Source: Propionibacteriales bacterium
Lineage (GTDB): Bacteria > Actinomycetota > Actinomycetes > Propionibacteriales > Nocardioidaceae
Assembly (NCBI GenBank): GCA_026392465.1
Contig: JAPLCA010000036.1
Coordinates: 60,310 to 124,309, forward strand
Reading direction: 5' to 3'
DNA length: 64,000 bases
Below are positions 46,532-55,453 of the stretch, in pieces. Every line of letters starts with the position of its first letter. Position 1 is the first letter of the stretch. The translations under genes were made by a program, and so were the position numbers. Below the pieces are notes generated by a model. That model was not told the origin of the DNA, made no database searches, and was given only the letters and a program-made list of their open reading frames with translations.

Positions 46532-47245
46532 TCAGCCTCCGAGGAGGTCGAGGCCCGACGCCACGCCGAGCAGGGACGGCACGATGCCGACGAGGAGGAA
46601 CGCGGGCAGGAAGCAGAGGCCGAGTGGCGCCGCGGTCCGGACGGCCACGGCGCGCGCCCGCTCCCGCGACCTCGCCGCGACGTCACGGCGCACGTCGGCC
46701 GCCGTGGCAGCCAGGACGGCCGCCACCGGCGCACCCGACTGCTCGGCGCGTCGGAACCCCCGCGCCAGCATGGCGAGCGTGGGGTGCCGCGCGAGCACGT
46801 CCCACACGGCGGCGGCGTCGGCCCCCGAGCGCAGCCGGCCCACGACGCCCTGGAGGTCGTCCCGCAACGGCGCGGGGACGGAACCGGCCACCACGTCGAG
46901 GGCCACGACGACCGGTCGGCCCGACGCGAGCACCGCGACGAGCAGGTCGAGCGCGCCGGGCAGCTGCCGCGCCACCAGGTCGCGGCGGCGGCGCTCCGCC
47001 GCAGAGACCGTGGTGGTCACCGCGGCACGGGCGAGGGGCGTCGCCACGAGCGCGACGCCGGCGCCCGGTACGGGACCGAGCACGACGAGGCAGGCCACCG
47101 GCACGAGGAGGGTGACCATGAGCTGCGGGGAGGCTCGGCGGCGCGGCGGGGGTGCGCCGAGCAGCGTGCGGTGCCGGGCGGTGGCAGGCGCCGGCAGGAC
47201 CAGCCACACGGCGACCGCAGCGCACAGGCACGCGGCGACGTTCAC
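46532..47245 (-). CDS. TadC-like type II secretion F-domain protein
   Basis: A 237-residue membrane protein. It has an N-terminal helix, a second helix pair at about 43-70 and the cytoplasmic T2SSF domain (RQLPGALDLLVAVLASGRPVVVALDVV through GFRRAEQSGAPVAAVLAATAADV), then a final helix (APLGLCFLPAFLLVGIVPSLL). With TadB it forms the inner-membrane platform for pilus assembly. GTG 47245 is set by overlap with the TadB stop. Confidence 0.87.
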   Translation of the reverse strand: MNVAACLCAAVAVWLVLPAPATARHRTLLGAPPPRRRASPQLMVTLLVPVACLVVLGPVPGAGVALVATPLARAAVTTTVSAAERRRRDLVARQLPGALDLLVAVLASGRPVVVALDVVAGSVPAPLRDDLQGVVGRLRSGADAAAVWDVLARHPTLAMLARGFRRAEQSGAPVAAVLAATAADVRRDVAARSRERARAVAVRTAAPLGLCFLPAFLLVGIVPSLLGVASGLDLLGG

Positions 47246-48099
47246 CGCCGGGCCTCGGCGGTGGCGACGATCCGCTCGACCCACACCAGCCCGAGCAGCG
47301 CCAGGGCGCAGCCGGCGGCCAGGCACGACGCGCCGGGCAGGGTCGCCGTGAGCACGTGCACCGGGTCGCCGCCCAGCCCGGACCCGAGCGCCAGGCCGAG
47401 CACGGGCAGCACGGCGAGCAGCCGGGCGGTCGCCCGCGACGACGCGCACTCCGCCCGCACCTCGCGCCCGAGGTCGCGGTCGGACCGCACCGCGTCGACC
47501 ACGCGGTCGAGGACGTCGGCGACAGGCGCGCCGGACCGCTCCGCCACGCGCCAGGCCGCCGCCACCTGCGCCAGGTCGTCGGCTCCGGGACGACGGGCGA
47601 CGACGTCGAGCGCTGCGGCGACGTCGCCACCACGCCCCGCGGCCTCCGACACCTGGCGGAGCTCGGGCAGGTCGTCGCCCGCGTTACGCAGGGCCTCAGC
47701 GGGCAGGACGCCCGCCCGGAGCTCGGCGGCGAGCAGCTCGAGAGAGGCCGCCACACGCTCGGCCAGCTCGGAGGCGGCCCGCCGTGCCCGGGCCCGGTTC
47801 ATGAGCCGCCAGCCCGCCAGGGCGCAGCCGGCCGCCGTCGCGAGCAGGACGGCCGGGACGGGCGAGGTCGCGACCCAGGGCGCGAGTCCGCCGGCGACCG
47901 CGACGGGGAGCCAGCCGCCCCACCCTGCGCGGAGCCGACGCCCGGCGCCCGCCACGAGGCGGCGCACGGCGTCGCCGTCGACGACCGCGCCCGCCCCGAG
48001 CCGGACCGCGAGCACCCACCGGCCGGGCGGCCACGACAGCAGCACGGCTGCTGCGGCGCACGTGGCGCACAGCAGCGGCAGCCCGGTCGAGAGCCTCAC
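47242..48099 (-). CDS. TadB-like type II secretion F-domain protein
   Basis: A 285-residue membrane protein with N-terminal helices (about 5-35, 60-90), the cytoplasmic F domain (LAERVAASLELLAAELRAGVLPAEAL ... AAWRVAERSGAPVADVLDRVVDAV) and two C-terminal helices. It partners TadC in the pilus platform. GTG 48099 overlaps the TadA stop (GTGA). Confidence 0.87.
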   Translation of the reverse strand: MRLSTGLPLLCATCAAAAVLLSWPPGRWVLAVRLGAGAVVDGDAVRRLVAGAGRRLRAGWGGWLPVAVAGGLAPWVATSPVPAVLLATAAGCALAGWRLMNRARARRAASELAERVAASLELLAAELRAGVLPAEALRNAGDDLPELRQVSEAAGRGGDVAAALDVVARRPGADDLAQVAAAWRVAERSGAPVADVLDRVVDAVRSDRDLGREVRAECASSRATARLLAVLPVLGLALGSGLGGDPVHVLTATLPGASCLAAGCALALLGLVWVERIVATAEARR

Positions 48100-49256
48100 G
48101 CACCGTCCTCGACGAGGGCGGTCCAGCGCTCGTGCGCCGGACCCGCCACCCAGCGTCCGTCCACCAGACCGGCTGCTCGCACGCACCGCACCTGGCCGGT
48201 CGCGGCGTCCGCGACGAGGACGCCGACCTCCTCGAGCCGACGCACCCCGTCCCGACCCCGCTGCAGGTGCACGACGGCCTGCAGCCCGGCGGCCAGCTGG
48301 CTGTGCACGGCGTCGCGCGCGAGTCCACCGGCGACGCCCAGCGCCTCGAACCGGGCCGGCACGTCGGCCGCGGAGTTGGCGTGCACCGTGCCGCAGCCGC
48401 CCTCGTGGCCGGTGTTCAGCGCCGCCAGCAGGTCGACGACCTCGCCGCCGCGCACCTCCCCCACCACCAGGCGGTCCGGCCTCATCCGCAGCGCCTGGCG
48501 CACCAGGTCGCGCAGCGTCACCAGACCGGCGCCCTCGACGTTGGCCGGGCGCGCCTCCAACGCGACGACGTGCGGGTGCTCCGGCGCCAGCTCGGCTGCG
48601 TCCTCCACCAGCACGACGCGCTCCTGGCGGGGGACGAGGCCGAGGAGCGTCGCCAGCAGCGTCGTCTTGCCGGTCCCGGTGCCCCCGCTGACCACGAACG
48701 CCGCCCGCGCCGCGACGAGCCGCCGCAGGAGCTGCACAGCCTCGGGGTGCACGCCACCGGCGGCCACGAGCGCCTCGAGCGTGAAGGACCGTCGGGCCGG
48801 CACGCGCAGGCTGATGCTCGTGCCGGGCCGCACCAGCGGAGCCAGCACGGCGTGCAGCCGCGTGCCGTCGGGCAGCCGCGCGTCGACCCAGGGGCTGGCG
48901 TCGTCGAGCCGCCGGCCGGCCTGCGCCGCGAGGCGGCGGGCGAGTCGCTGCACCGCGGCGTCGTCGGGGAAGTCGAGGTCGACCCGTTCGAGCCCGCGGC
49001 CACGGTCGACGTGCACCGCGTGCGGACCGTTGACCACGACGTCCGTGACCTGCGGGTCGTCGAGCAGCGGCTGCAGCTCGCCGGCGCCGCGACGCTCCCG
49101 GTGCAGGGCGTCGACGACGCCCAGCACGGTCGCACTGCCGCGCAGCCCCGCCTCCAGGCCCAGGGCCTCGGCGACCGCCTGCGCCGTGGGCTCGCGCACC
49201 TCGACCGCGAGCCGCGCCCGCACCCGCGCGACGAGGGCGGGGTCGACGTCGGTCAC
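48096..49256 (-). CDS. TadA/VirB11-like secretion ATPase
   Basis: A 386-residue CpaF/TadA-family ATPase that powers Flp pilus assembly. Walker A is GGTGTGKTT (191-199), followed by VVLVEDAAELAPEHPHVVAL (Asp box), [31 protein letters not shown] (Walker B and His box) and GTVHANSA. GTG 49256 overlaps the CpaE-like gene upstream. It matches the ATPase of the helicase/secretion neighbourhood. Confidence 0.93.
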   Translation of the reverse strand: MTDVDPALVARVRARLAVEVREPTAQAVAEALGLEAGLRGSATVLGVVDALHRERRGAGELQPLLDDPQVTDVVVNGPHAVHVDRGRGLERVDLDFPDDAAVQRLARRLAAQAGRRLDDASPWVDARLPDGTRLHAVLAPLVRPGTSISLRVPARRSFTLEALVAAGGVHPEAVQLLRRLVAARAAFVVSGGTGTGKTTLLATLLGLVPRQERVVLVEDAAELAPEHPHVVALEARPANVEGAGLVTLRDLVRQALRMRPDRLVVGEVRGGEVVDLLAALNTGHEGGCGTVHANSAADVPARFEALGVAGGLARDAVHSQLAAGLQAVVHLQRGRDGVRRLEEVGVLVADAATGQVRCVRAAGLVDGRWVAGPAHERWTALVEDGA

Positions 49257-50299
49257 GTGACCGGTCCCAGCCCGAGCAGGTCGAGCACCTGGCCCGACGC
49301 GCGACGCAGGGTCCTGGAACGGCCCGGACCCCGCCCGTGGTCGACGTCGCCGCGCAGCCTCCGGTCGTAGCCGAGGCGCGCCACCACCGGGAGCCGCAGC
49401 GCCTCCGCCACCGGCCCCGAGCCGAGTCCGCCGGGTCGACGGACGGTCACCAGCAGGACCCTCGGCACGTGCGCGCCGACCTCGGCGAGCGCGATCCGGC
49501 CGGCTGCCACGCAGCGCACGTCCTCGGGCACGACCAGGACCGCACCCTCGCAGCGCTGCAGCGCCGTCGCACCCAGGCCGTCGAGGTGCCGGGGCACGTC
49601 CGCGACGACCACGTCGTAGGCACGGGCCGCGGCCGCGAGCACGTCGGGGGCGACGTCGGCGGGCACCGCGGCACCGTCGCGCGGGCAGGCGAGCACCGCG
49701 ACACCGCGGTGCTCGGGCAGCAGCCGCGAGAGGCGGGTGGCGCCGACGTGTCCGTCGGCGCCACCCAGGGCCGACCAGCGCGCGCCCTCGACCCGTTCGG
49801 CGCCGAGGACGAGGTCGACGCCGGCTCCCCTGGTGTCGGCGTCGACGAGCACCGGACGGTGGCCCCGGCGGGCCGCCTCGAGCGCGACCGCGGTGGCCAG
49901 CGTCGACGCACCGACGCCGCCCACCGCTCCGACGACGGCGAGGCTGGCTGCCTCGCCGCCGCCGTCGAGCAGCGCACCGAGCCGGTCGAGCACGACCGGC
50001 TCGTCGCGCGCGTCGAGGACGGCCTCCGCGCCCAGCACCACCGCGTGGCGCCAGACCGGCCCGTCGGCCTCCCCCGAGCCCACCAGCAGCACGCCGTCAC
50101 GACGCGGGGGCGCCGTGCCGGCGAGGGGGCCCGCGAGGTCGGCGGCCACGAGCACCGCCCGGGCCGCCGACCAGGACCTCCGCGCCGCCACGGCGTCCGA
50201 CGCGACCTCGGGGGTGACGCCCACGGCCGCGCACCAGCGCAGCGCGTCGTCCAGCGCGTCGGGGTCGGCCGTGGCCACGAGCAGGGGCGCGGTGTCCAT
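49253..50299 (-). CDS. CpaE-like MinD/ParA-family ATPase
   Basis: A 348-residue protein. An N-terminal receiver-like domain (about 1-110) precedes a MinD/ParA ATPase: LAVVGAVGGVGASTLATAVALEAARRGHRPVLVDADTRGAGVD is a deviant Walker A (GGVGAST) with the adjacent Walker A' region. CpaE proteins localise the Tad machinery. It is the first gene of the Tad operon, divergent from the HAD-IB gene. ATG 50299. Confidence 0.85.
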   Translation of the reverse strand: MDTAPLLVATADPDALDDALRWCAAVGVTPEVASDAVAARRSWSAARAVLVAADLAGPLAGTAPPRRDGVLLVGSGEADGPVWRHAVVLGAEAVLDARDEPVVLDRLGALLDGGGEAASLAVVGAVGGVGASTLATAVALEAARRGHRPVLVDADTRGAGVDLVLGAERVEGARWSALGGADGHVGATRLSRLLPEHRGVAVLACPRDGAAVPADVAPDVLAAAARAYDVVVADVPRHLDGLGATALQRCEGAVLVVPEDVRCVAAGRIALAEVGAHVPRVLLVTVRRPGGLGSGPVAEALRLPVVARLGYDRRLRGDVDHGRGPGRSRTLRRASGQVLDLLGLGPVT

Positions 50300-50419
50300 G
50301 CCCCCACGCAACCAGCCGGCACCGGCCCAGGACAGGCTCTCCGCCCCGCCTGTGGACGGACGGGCACGGCACGACGCACCCGGGCGCGCACCTGTGGACG
50401 GCGGCTCCGGCCGCGGGCC

Positions 50420-50425
50420 TATCCT
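50420..50425 (+). promoter_or_regulatory. -10 box for leaderless HAD-IB mRNA
   Basis: TATCCT, then six bases, then GTG 50432. No Shine-Dalgarno sequence precedes the start. Confidence 0.5.
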
Positions 50426-50431
50426 GGCCGG

Positions 50432-51256
50432 GTGAGCCCCCGTTCGGCCGCGTTCTTCGACCTGGACAAGACGATCATCGCCCGGTCCAGCGCCCTGGCC
50501 TTCAGCAAGCCGTTCTTCGAGGGCGGTCTGCTGACCCGGCGCGCCGTGCTCCGCAGCGCCTACGCGAACTTCATGTTCGGTCTCAACGGCGCCGACCACG
50601 ACCAGCTGGAGAAGATGCGCCAGCAGATGACGTCGCTCATCGCCGGGTGGGACGTCGAGGTCGTGCGCGACGCCGTGCGCCGCACCCTCCGCGACGTCAT
50701 CGACCCCATCGTCTACGCCGAGGCCGTCGACCTCGTCCAGCACCACCAGCGCGCCGGACGCGACGTCGTCATCGTCTCCGCCTCGGGCTCGGAGGTCGTC
50801 GGCCCGGTCGGGGAGCTGCTCGGCGTGCACGACGTCATCGCCACGCGGCTGGTCGAGCGCGACGGTCGCTACACCGGCGAGGTCGAGTTCTACGCCTACG
50901 GACCGCACAAGGCGACGGCCATGCGCCGGCTCGCGGAGGAGCGCGGCTACGACCTCGACGCCTGCTTCGCGTACTCCGACTCCGAGACCGACGTGCCGAT
51001 GCTGGAGGCCGTCGGCCACCCGTTCGCGGTCAACCCCGACAAGGCGCTGCGCCGGATCGCCGCCGAGCGGGACTGGCCGGTGCTCGTGTTCGACCGTCCC
51101 GTCGCGCTGCGCAGCCGTCTGGGCCTGCACAGCACGACGGGTCGCGCCTTCTGGGCGCTGGTCGGTGCCGGTGCCGCCGCCGGCACCGCGCTGCTCGTGC
51201 AACGAGGTCGGCGCACCCGCCGCTCGACCGGTCGCCGCATCCTCGTGCGCTCGTGA
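50432..51256 (+). CDS. HAD-IB family phosphatase with C-terminal membrane helix
   Basis: A 274-residue SerB-like HAD hydrolase. Motif I is FFDLDKTIIARSSA (DxDKT), motif II VIVSASGSEVV, and motif IV YSDSETDVPMLEAVGHPFAVNPD. A single hydrophobic segment near the C-terminus (FWALVGAGAAAGTALLVQ) followed by Arg-rich residues may anchor it to the membrane. HAD-IB proteins of this group are thought to dephosphorylate small metabolites or lipids. It is divergent from the Tad operon. Confidence 0.85.
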   Translation: MSPRSAAFFDLDKTIIARSSALAFSKPFFEGGLLTRRAVLRSAYANFMFGLNGADHDQLEKMRQQMTSLIAGWDVEVVRDAVRRTLRDVIDPIVYAEAVDLVQHHQRAGRDVVIVSASGSEVVGPVGELLGVHDVIATRLVERDGRYTGEVEFYAYGPHKATAMRRLAEERGYDLDACFAYSDSETDVPMLEAVGHPFAVNPDKALRRIAAERDWPVLVFDRPVALRSRLGLHSTTGRAFWALVGAGAAAGTALLVQRGRRTRRSTGRRILVRS

Positions 51257-51487
51257 AACGGGGCACGTGAGGTTACGTCCGCGTAGGGGTTCCGTCGTCC
51301 GGTCGGCAGGCGTAGAAAAGGACTCAGCAGGACAACTCCACAGACGGCCCAGCACCCAGTACCCACGCGGCGATCACCCGTCCCACTGGGTTGTCGAGCC
51401 TCCGGGACACCCGTCACCGCCGGCGGACCCGGGCCGACGATACGAGGAACTGCACGCCTGGTAGCTGATGCGATGCTGGACCCCCTG
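51257..51487. other. Non-coding gap after HAD-IB gene
   Basis: This 231-base stretch is less GC-rich than the surroundings (for example TAGAAAAGGACTCAG at about 51313) and contains no convincing gene, tRNA or repeat. A 20-codon open frame starts at ATG 51474 and runs into the terminator hairpin, without a clear ribosome site. Confidence 0.5.
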
Positions 51488-51517
51488 GACGGCGCCACCC
51501 ACCTCGGTGGCGCCGTC
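51488..51517. terminator. Bidirectional terminator before the FkbM gene
   Basis: GACGGCGCCACC, loop CACCTC, GGTGGCGCCGTC: a perfect 12-bp stem 25 bases beyond the FkbM stop (minus strand) and facing the HAD-IB gene on the plus strand. Confidence 0.75.
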
Positions 51518-51542
51518 CTCCTGCGTCAGGGGTGACCGCGGC

Positions 51543-52346
51543 TCAGGCGGCGGGCAGCGGGTCGCGCGAGAACCACGCGAGCCCGAAGCCGGGCCCGCCG
51601 GTCTCGTGGCGCACGAGGGAGAGTCCGGCCGCCTCGAGGAAGGTCCGCAGCTCTCCGAAGTCGTGGTCGTCCGAGTGGTGGTACTCCATGACGACGCGCC
51701 GGACACCGGCCCAGAGGGCGGGGTCGGACTCCAGGACGATGCCGTACTCGGCACCCTCGGCGTCCATCTTGATCAGGTCGACGCGGCCGCCGGAGGCGGC
51801 GAAGGCGTCGGCGATGCTCTCGCAGGCCACCTCGATCTCCGTGGCGCCGGACTCCCCGAGGTGCAGCACGCCGTTGTGGCCGCTGCCGGGTCCGTTGTCG
51901 GCCATGACGAGCGTGCCCGCCCGCGCGCCCACGGCGGCGCGGTGGACCGTGATGCGGTCGCCCAGGCGGTTGGACTCCACGTTGCGGACCGTGTAGGCGC
52001 CCGTCGAGGGCGTCGGCTCGTAGGAGTGCACCGACGCGCCCGGGAACCGTCGCACCAGGTCGGTGGAGAAGCAGCCGATGTGCGCCCCGATGTCGACCAC
52101 GTGCACGTCGTCCGGCAGTCCCTGCGCGAACCAGCCGAGCGAGTACTCGTCCTCGGCGAACACCTCGTAGACCGGCACGCGCGCGCCGGGGGCGTTGGGG
52201 CAGTAGATGGTCAGGCCGTCGACCTCGAAGGCCAGCTCGTCGGCGCCGGTCGCCATGTGGCGCAGCACCGACCACCCGTTGTCGAACACCGAGACCGTCT
52301 GACGGGTGCGGCGGGCCACCCAGGTGGCGCGGTCGAGGACGGTCAT
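51543..52346 (-). CDS. FkbM-family SAM-dependent methyltransferase A
   Basis: A 267-residue O-methyltransferase. VHVVDIGAHIGCFSTDLVRRF is SAM motif I, VHSYEPTPSTGAYTVRNVE motif II, and [21 protein letters not shown] motif IV with the FkbM DxEGxE signature. Such enzymes cap or decorate polysaccharides and polyketides. It shares a characteristic N-terminal stretch (NAPGARVPVYEVFAEDEY) with the FkbM protein at 59910, so the two are paralogues. ATG overlaps the Wzy stop (ATGA). The last gene of the Wzz-Wzy-FkbM transcript. Confidence 0.9.
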   Translation of the reverse strand: MTVLDRATWVARRTRQTVSVFDNGWSVLRHMATGADELAFEVDGLTIYCPNAPGARVPVYEVFAEDEYSLGWFAQGLPDDVHVVDIGAHIGCFSTDLVRRFPGASVHSYEPTPSTGAYTVRNVESNRLGDRITVHRAAVGARAGTLVMADNGPGSGHNGVLHLGESGATEIEVACESIADAFAASGGRVDLIKMDAEGAEYGIVLESDPALWAGVRRVVMEYHHSDDHDFGELRTFLEAAGLSLVRHETGGPGFGLAWFSRDPLPAA

Positions 52347-53713
52347 GGGGCCTCCGGTGATGTCGGGATGGGGAGGGGATGGTCGCCGGGCGCGACGTCC
52401 GCGCCGGCGACGGCCCGGTCGGCGGCGAAGGCCGCCGACGCGAGGAACGGGAGGGCGAGGACCGACCAGACGTAGCGGTCCCAGAGGATCGTCGTCATGA
52501 AGCCGATCATCAGGTAGCCGAGGCAGGGCAGGACGAGGAGTCCGCCGACCCGGTCGAGGCTGAGCGAGCGGACCACCGTGGAGCCCAGCATGACGAGGAA
52601 GAACGCGAACCCGACGATGCCCACGGCTGCCGCGACCTGCAGGTAGATGTTGTGCGCCTTGAGCACGTCGGAGAGGCCGTTGCCGAGGATCGGGTGGCTG
52701 AGGAAGACCTCCCACGCCTCGCGGGCGATCACCTCGCGCTCGGCGTTGGAGCCCTGCGACGACCCGCCGCCGAGCAGCCGCCCGAGCGCGTTGTCGCTGG
52801 CGGCCAGGTTCGAGATGTTCACGCCGACGTAGTACAGCGGCACCAGGCCCAGCCCGAAGAGGGTCAGCGCGACGGTGACCGAGCGGCTGACGAGCACCCA
52901 GAGCACGAGCACCGCCCCCGCAGCCACGAGCGCCGCGCGGCTCCCGCTGATCCACACGCCCCAGCCGCAGACGGCCGTCGCTGCCAGGACCGCCGGGCGC
53001 CAGCCGCGTGGCACCACGGCCAGCAGGAAGGGCAGGAGGGCGATGGCGAGCATCGCGCACAGGCCCATGACGTTCGGGTGGGTCGAGTAGCCGATGCGAC
53101 GACCACCGTCGCCGACACCGCCCACCGTGTAGGCGGCCACGACGTTCGCGACGTTGCCCGCGACGTAGGCGAGGGCCAGGGAGACGACGACCGCGCGCGG
53201 CGGTCGCCAGGCCATGTAGAAGATCGGCAGCAGGAGCGCGCCGACCACCAGGCGCAGCAGGTTGTTCAGGCTCGTCCCGGGGTCGGCTGCCATCGCCGAC
53301 GTGAACAGGCCGACCACCACGAACGCCGCGCCGGCCCCGAGGAACAGCGGGTCGACGACGAGCCGTCGACCGATGAGCACGGGCACCAGGGCGAACACGC
53401 CGAGCAGCAGGACGATGTCGGACGTCGACGCGAACGCCAGGGCTGCGACGGGGCGCAGGTTGTCCAGCGGCGACAGGGCCGTGCCGAGCACCAGGAAGCC
53501 GATCGCGGCGCCCTCGAAGCCGACGACGGCCAGCACCGCCACGCCGAGCAGGACGAGCAGGAGCACGACGCCGACCAGGACGGACGACGCCGCGCGTGGG
53601 ACGAGCAGCACGAGGGCGAGGCCCGTGACGATCGCGGGCACGGTCGAGCGGACCCGCTCCACCCACTCGGGGCGCAGCGTGCCGTGCGTCCGCTGCCGCG
53701 TCACGCCGCTCAT
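52343..53713 (-). CDS. O-antigen polymerase/ligase-like membrane protein (Wzy)
   Basis: A 456-residue protein with about ten to twelve membrane helices. The Wzy_C/O-antigen-ligase region is visible at GYSTHPNVMGLCAMLAIALLP, WGVWISGSRAALVAAGAVLV and the long loop ending HPILGNGLSDVLKAHNIYLQ (the HNxxL/H stretch of polymerases and ligases). It polymerises exopolysaccharide repeat units outside the membrane. It lies between the Wzz/BY-kinase gene and the FkbM gene. Confidence 0.85.
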   Translation of the reverse strand: MSGVTRQRTHGTLRPEWVERVRSTVPAIVTGLALVLLVPRAASSVLVGVVLLLVLLGVAVLAVVGFEGAAIGFLVLGTALSPLDNLRPVAALAFASTSDIVLLLGVFALVPVLIGRRLVVDPLFLGAGAAFVVVGLFTSAMAADPGTSLNNLLRLVVGALLLPIFYMAWRPPRAVVVSLALAYVAGNVANVVAAYTVGGVGDGGRRIGYSTHPNVMGLCAMLAIALLPFLLAVVPRGWRPAVLAATAVCGWGVWISGSRAALVAAGAVLVLWVLVSRSVTVALTLFGLGLVPLYYVGVNISNLAASDNALGRLLGGGSSQGSNAEREVIAREAWEVFLSHPILGNGLSDVLKAHNIYLQVAAAVGIVGFAFFLVMLGSTVVRSLSLDRVGGLLVLPCLGYLMIGFMTTILWDRYVWSVLALPFLASAAFAADRAVAGADVAPGDHPLPIPTSPEAP

Positions 53714-53732
53714 GCCTCGGTGCCCACCCTGC

Positions 53733-55181
53733 TCACCGCCGGACGCGTCGTCCGCGCGTCGCGAGTCCGCGGAGCTTCTCCTCGACCACGGCGGTGCGCG
53801 GCTCCGGCTCGGGGTCGGGCTGCGGGGAGTACCCGTACCCGTAGCCGTGGCCGTACCCGTAGCCGTAGCCGTCCGCGTCGCCCGAGCGGCGCGGCGTGCG
53901 GTTCAGGACCGTGCCGAAGAGCCGTCCACCGATCGTCTGGATGCGGCCGACGGCGAGGCGCAGCTGCTCCCGGGTGGTCGAGCCGTGCCGGACGAGCAGC
54001 AGCACGCCGTCGACCTCGGGCAGGAGGATCGAGGCGTCGGCGACCGGCAGCATCGGCGGCGCGTCGATGATGACGGCGTCGTACTGCTGGCGCACCCGCG
54101 CGAGGAGGTCGCGCATGGCCTGCGTGTCGAGCACCTCGGCGGGGTTCGGCGGCGCGGGACCGGTGCCCATGAAGCTGATGCCGCTGACGTGGGGCTGCGT
54201 CGCCTCCTCCAGCGACGTGCGGCCGACGAGGACCGTGACGACGCCGACGGAGTTCTCGAGTCCCAGCAGCTCGGCGACGTTGGGGTTGCGCATGTCGGCG
54301 TCGATGAGCAGCACCGAGCGACCCGACTGCGCCATCGACAGCGCCAGGTTGGTGGCGACCAGCGTCTTGCCCTCGTTCGGCAGCGCGCTGGAGACGAGGA
54401 TCGCGTGGCTCTCGCCGTCGATGTCGGAGAACTGCAGGTTGGTGCGCAGCACCCGGAACGCCTCGGCCAGGCTGCCGCCGGTCTCCGTCATGAGCGGCGT
54501 GCGCTTGACGAGCGGGTCGAAGGGCAGCGTCGCGAGCACGGCCTGCTCGCTGATCCGCTCGACGTCCTGGCGCGACTTGACCGTGCGGTCGAAGAGGTCG
54601 CGCAGCAGGGCTCCGACGATCGCCAGGAAGAGGCTCACGAGCAGGCCGATGCCGATGTTGAGCGGGATGTTCGGCGACACGGGGACGTCGCTGATGCTCG
54701 GCTCGGCCGCGATCCGGGCCGCGATGGCGGGTGCCTCGTCGCGGATCGACGGACGCTCCAGCTGCTCGACGAGGTCGACGAGCTGGTCGGCCGTGGCACC
54801 GGCGATGCGCTGCGCCCCTTCGGGGGTGTCGGCGGTGACCTGCAGGTCGATCGTCTGCGTGTTCGTGATGACCGTCGCCGACACGTGCTTCTCGAGGTCC
54901 TCGACCGACTCGTCGAGGTTCAGGTCGTCGACGACGCGCTGCAGCAGCGACGGGTCGGTCGCGAGCTCGGCGTACGACGCGACGCGCTGGGTGACGATGA
55001 ACGAGGCCGCGTACTCGGCCGAGCCCCCCGACGGCGTCGAGATGAAGACCTTCACGGACGAGCCGTACTGCGGCGAGGACAGCAGCACCACGGCGACCGT
55101 GATGATCGCCCCCACCACGAACGTGACGGTGCTGAAGATCCAGCGCGCGCGCAGGGCGCCGACGAACTGCCGCAGGTCCAC
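53733..55181 (-). CDS. Wzz-BY-kinase fusion (capsular polysaccharide chain-length regulator)
   Basis: A 482-residue bacterial tyrosine kinase. The Wzz N-terminal domain has two membrane helices (about 14-34 and 174-196) around an extracytoplasmic loop. The cytoplasmic kinase has Walker A SSALPNEGKT (264-273), Walker A' LLIDADMRNP (291-300) and Walker B VIIDAPP (370-376). The C-terminus has a Tyr/Gly cluster at about 439-451, the likely autophosphorylation zone. It controls export and length of exopolysaccharide. GTG 55181 has GGGAG upstream. Confidence 0.92.
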   Translation of the reverse strand: MDLRQFVGALRARWIFSTVTFVVGAIITVAVVLLSSPQYGSSVKVFISTPSGGSAEYAASFIVTQRVASYAELATDPSLLQRVVDDLNLDESVEDLEKHVSATVITNTQTIDLQVTADTPEGAQRIAGATADQLVDLVEQLERPSIRDEAPAIAARIAAEPSISDVPVSPNIPLNIGIGLLVSLFLAIVGALLRDLFDRTVKSRQDVERISEQAVLATLPFDPLVKRTPLMTETGGSLAEAFRVLRTNLQFSDIDGESHAILVSSALPNEGKTLVATNLALSMAQSGRSVLLIDADMRNPNVAELLGLENSVGVVTVLVGRTSLEEATQPHVSGISFMGTGPAPPNPAEVLDTQAMRDLLARVRQQYDAVIIDAPPMLPVADASILLPEVDGVLLLVRHGSTTREQLRLAVGRIQTIGGRLFGTVLNRTPRRSGDADGYGYGYGHGYGYGYSPQPDPEPEPRTAVVEEKLRGLATRGRRVRR

Positions 55182-55453
55182 GGCTCTCCCTCCTGCTCCC
55201 GCCCTCGGCGGGTCGATGCGAAGTCTAGGCCAGCGACCATCTCTCCCTCGGCCCTTCTCGCGTTCCAACGACGCGGCGGCGTCCGGGTCACGGCACAGGT
55301 GACGGCAGGGGCCTCGGCACGGGTCGGGGAACCTGTCTGCGGCGTCCGTCACGCCCGCACCCGTAACGTCCTCGCGCCCGGTCGTTGTACAGGCGTACGG
55401 ACACACGCCGCGGCCGACGTCGCGGGCGACTTCCCACGGAGGGCGGACGAGGC

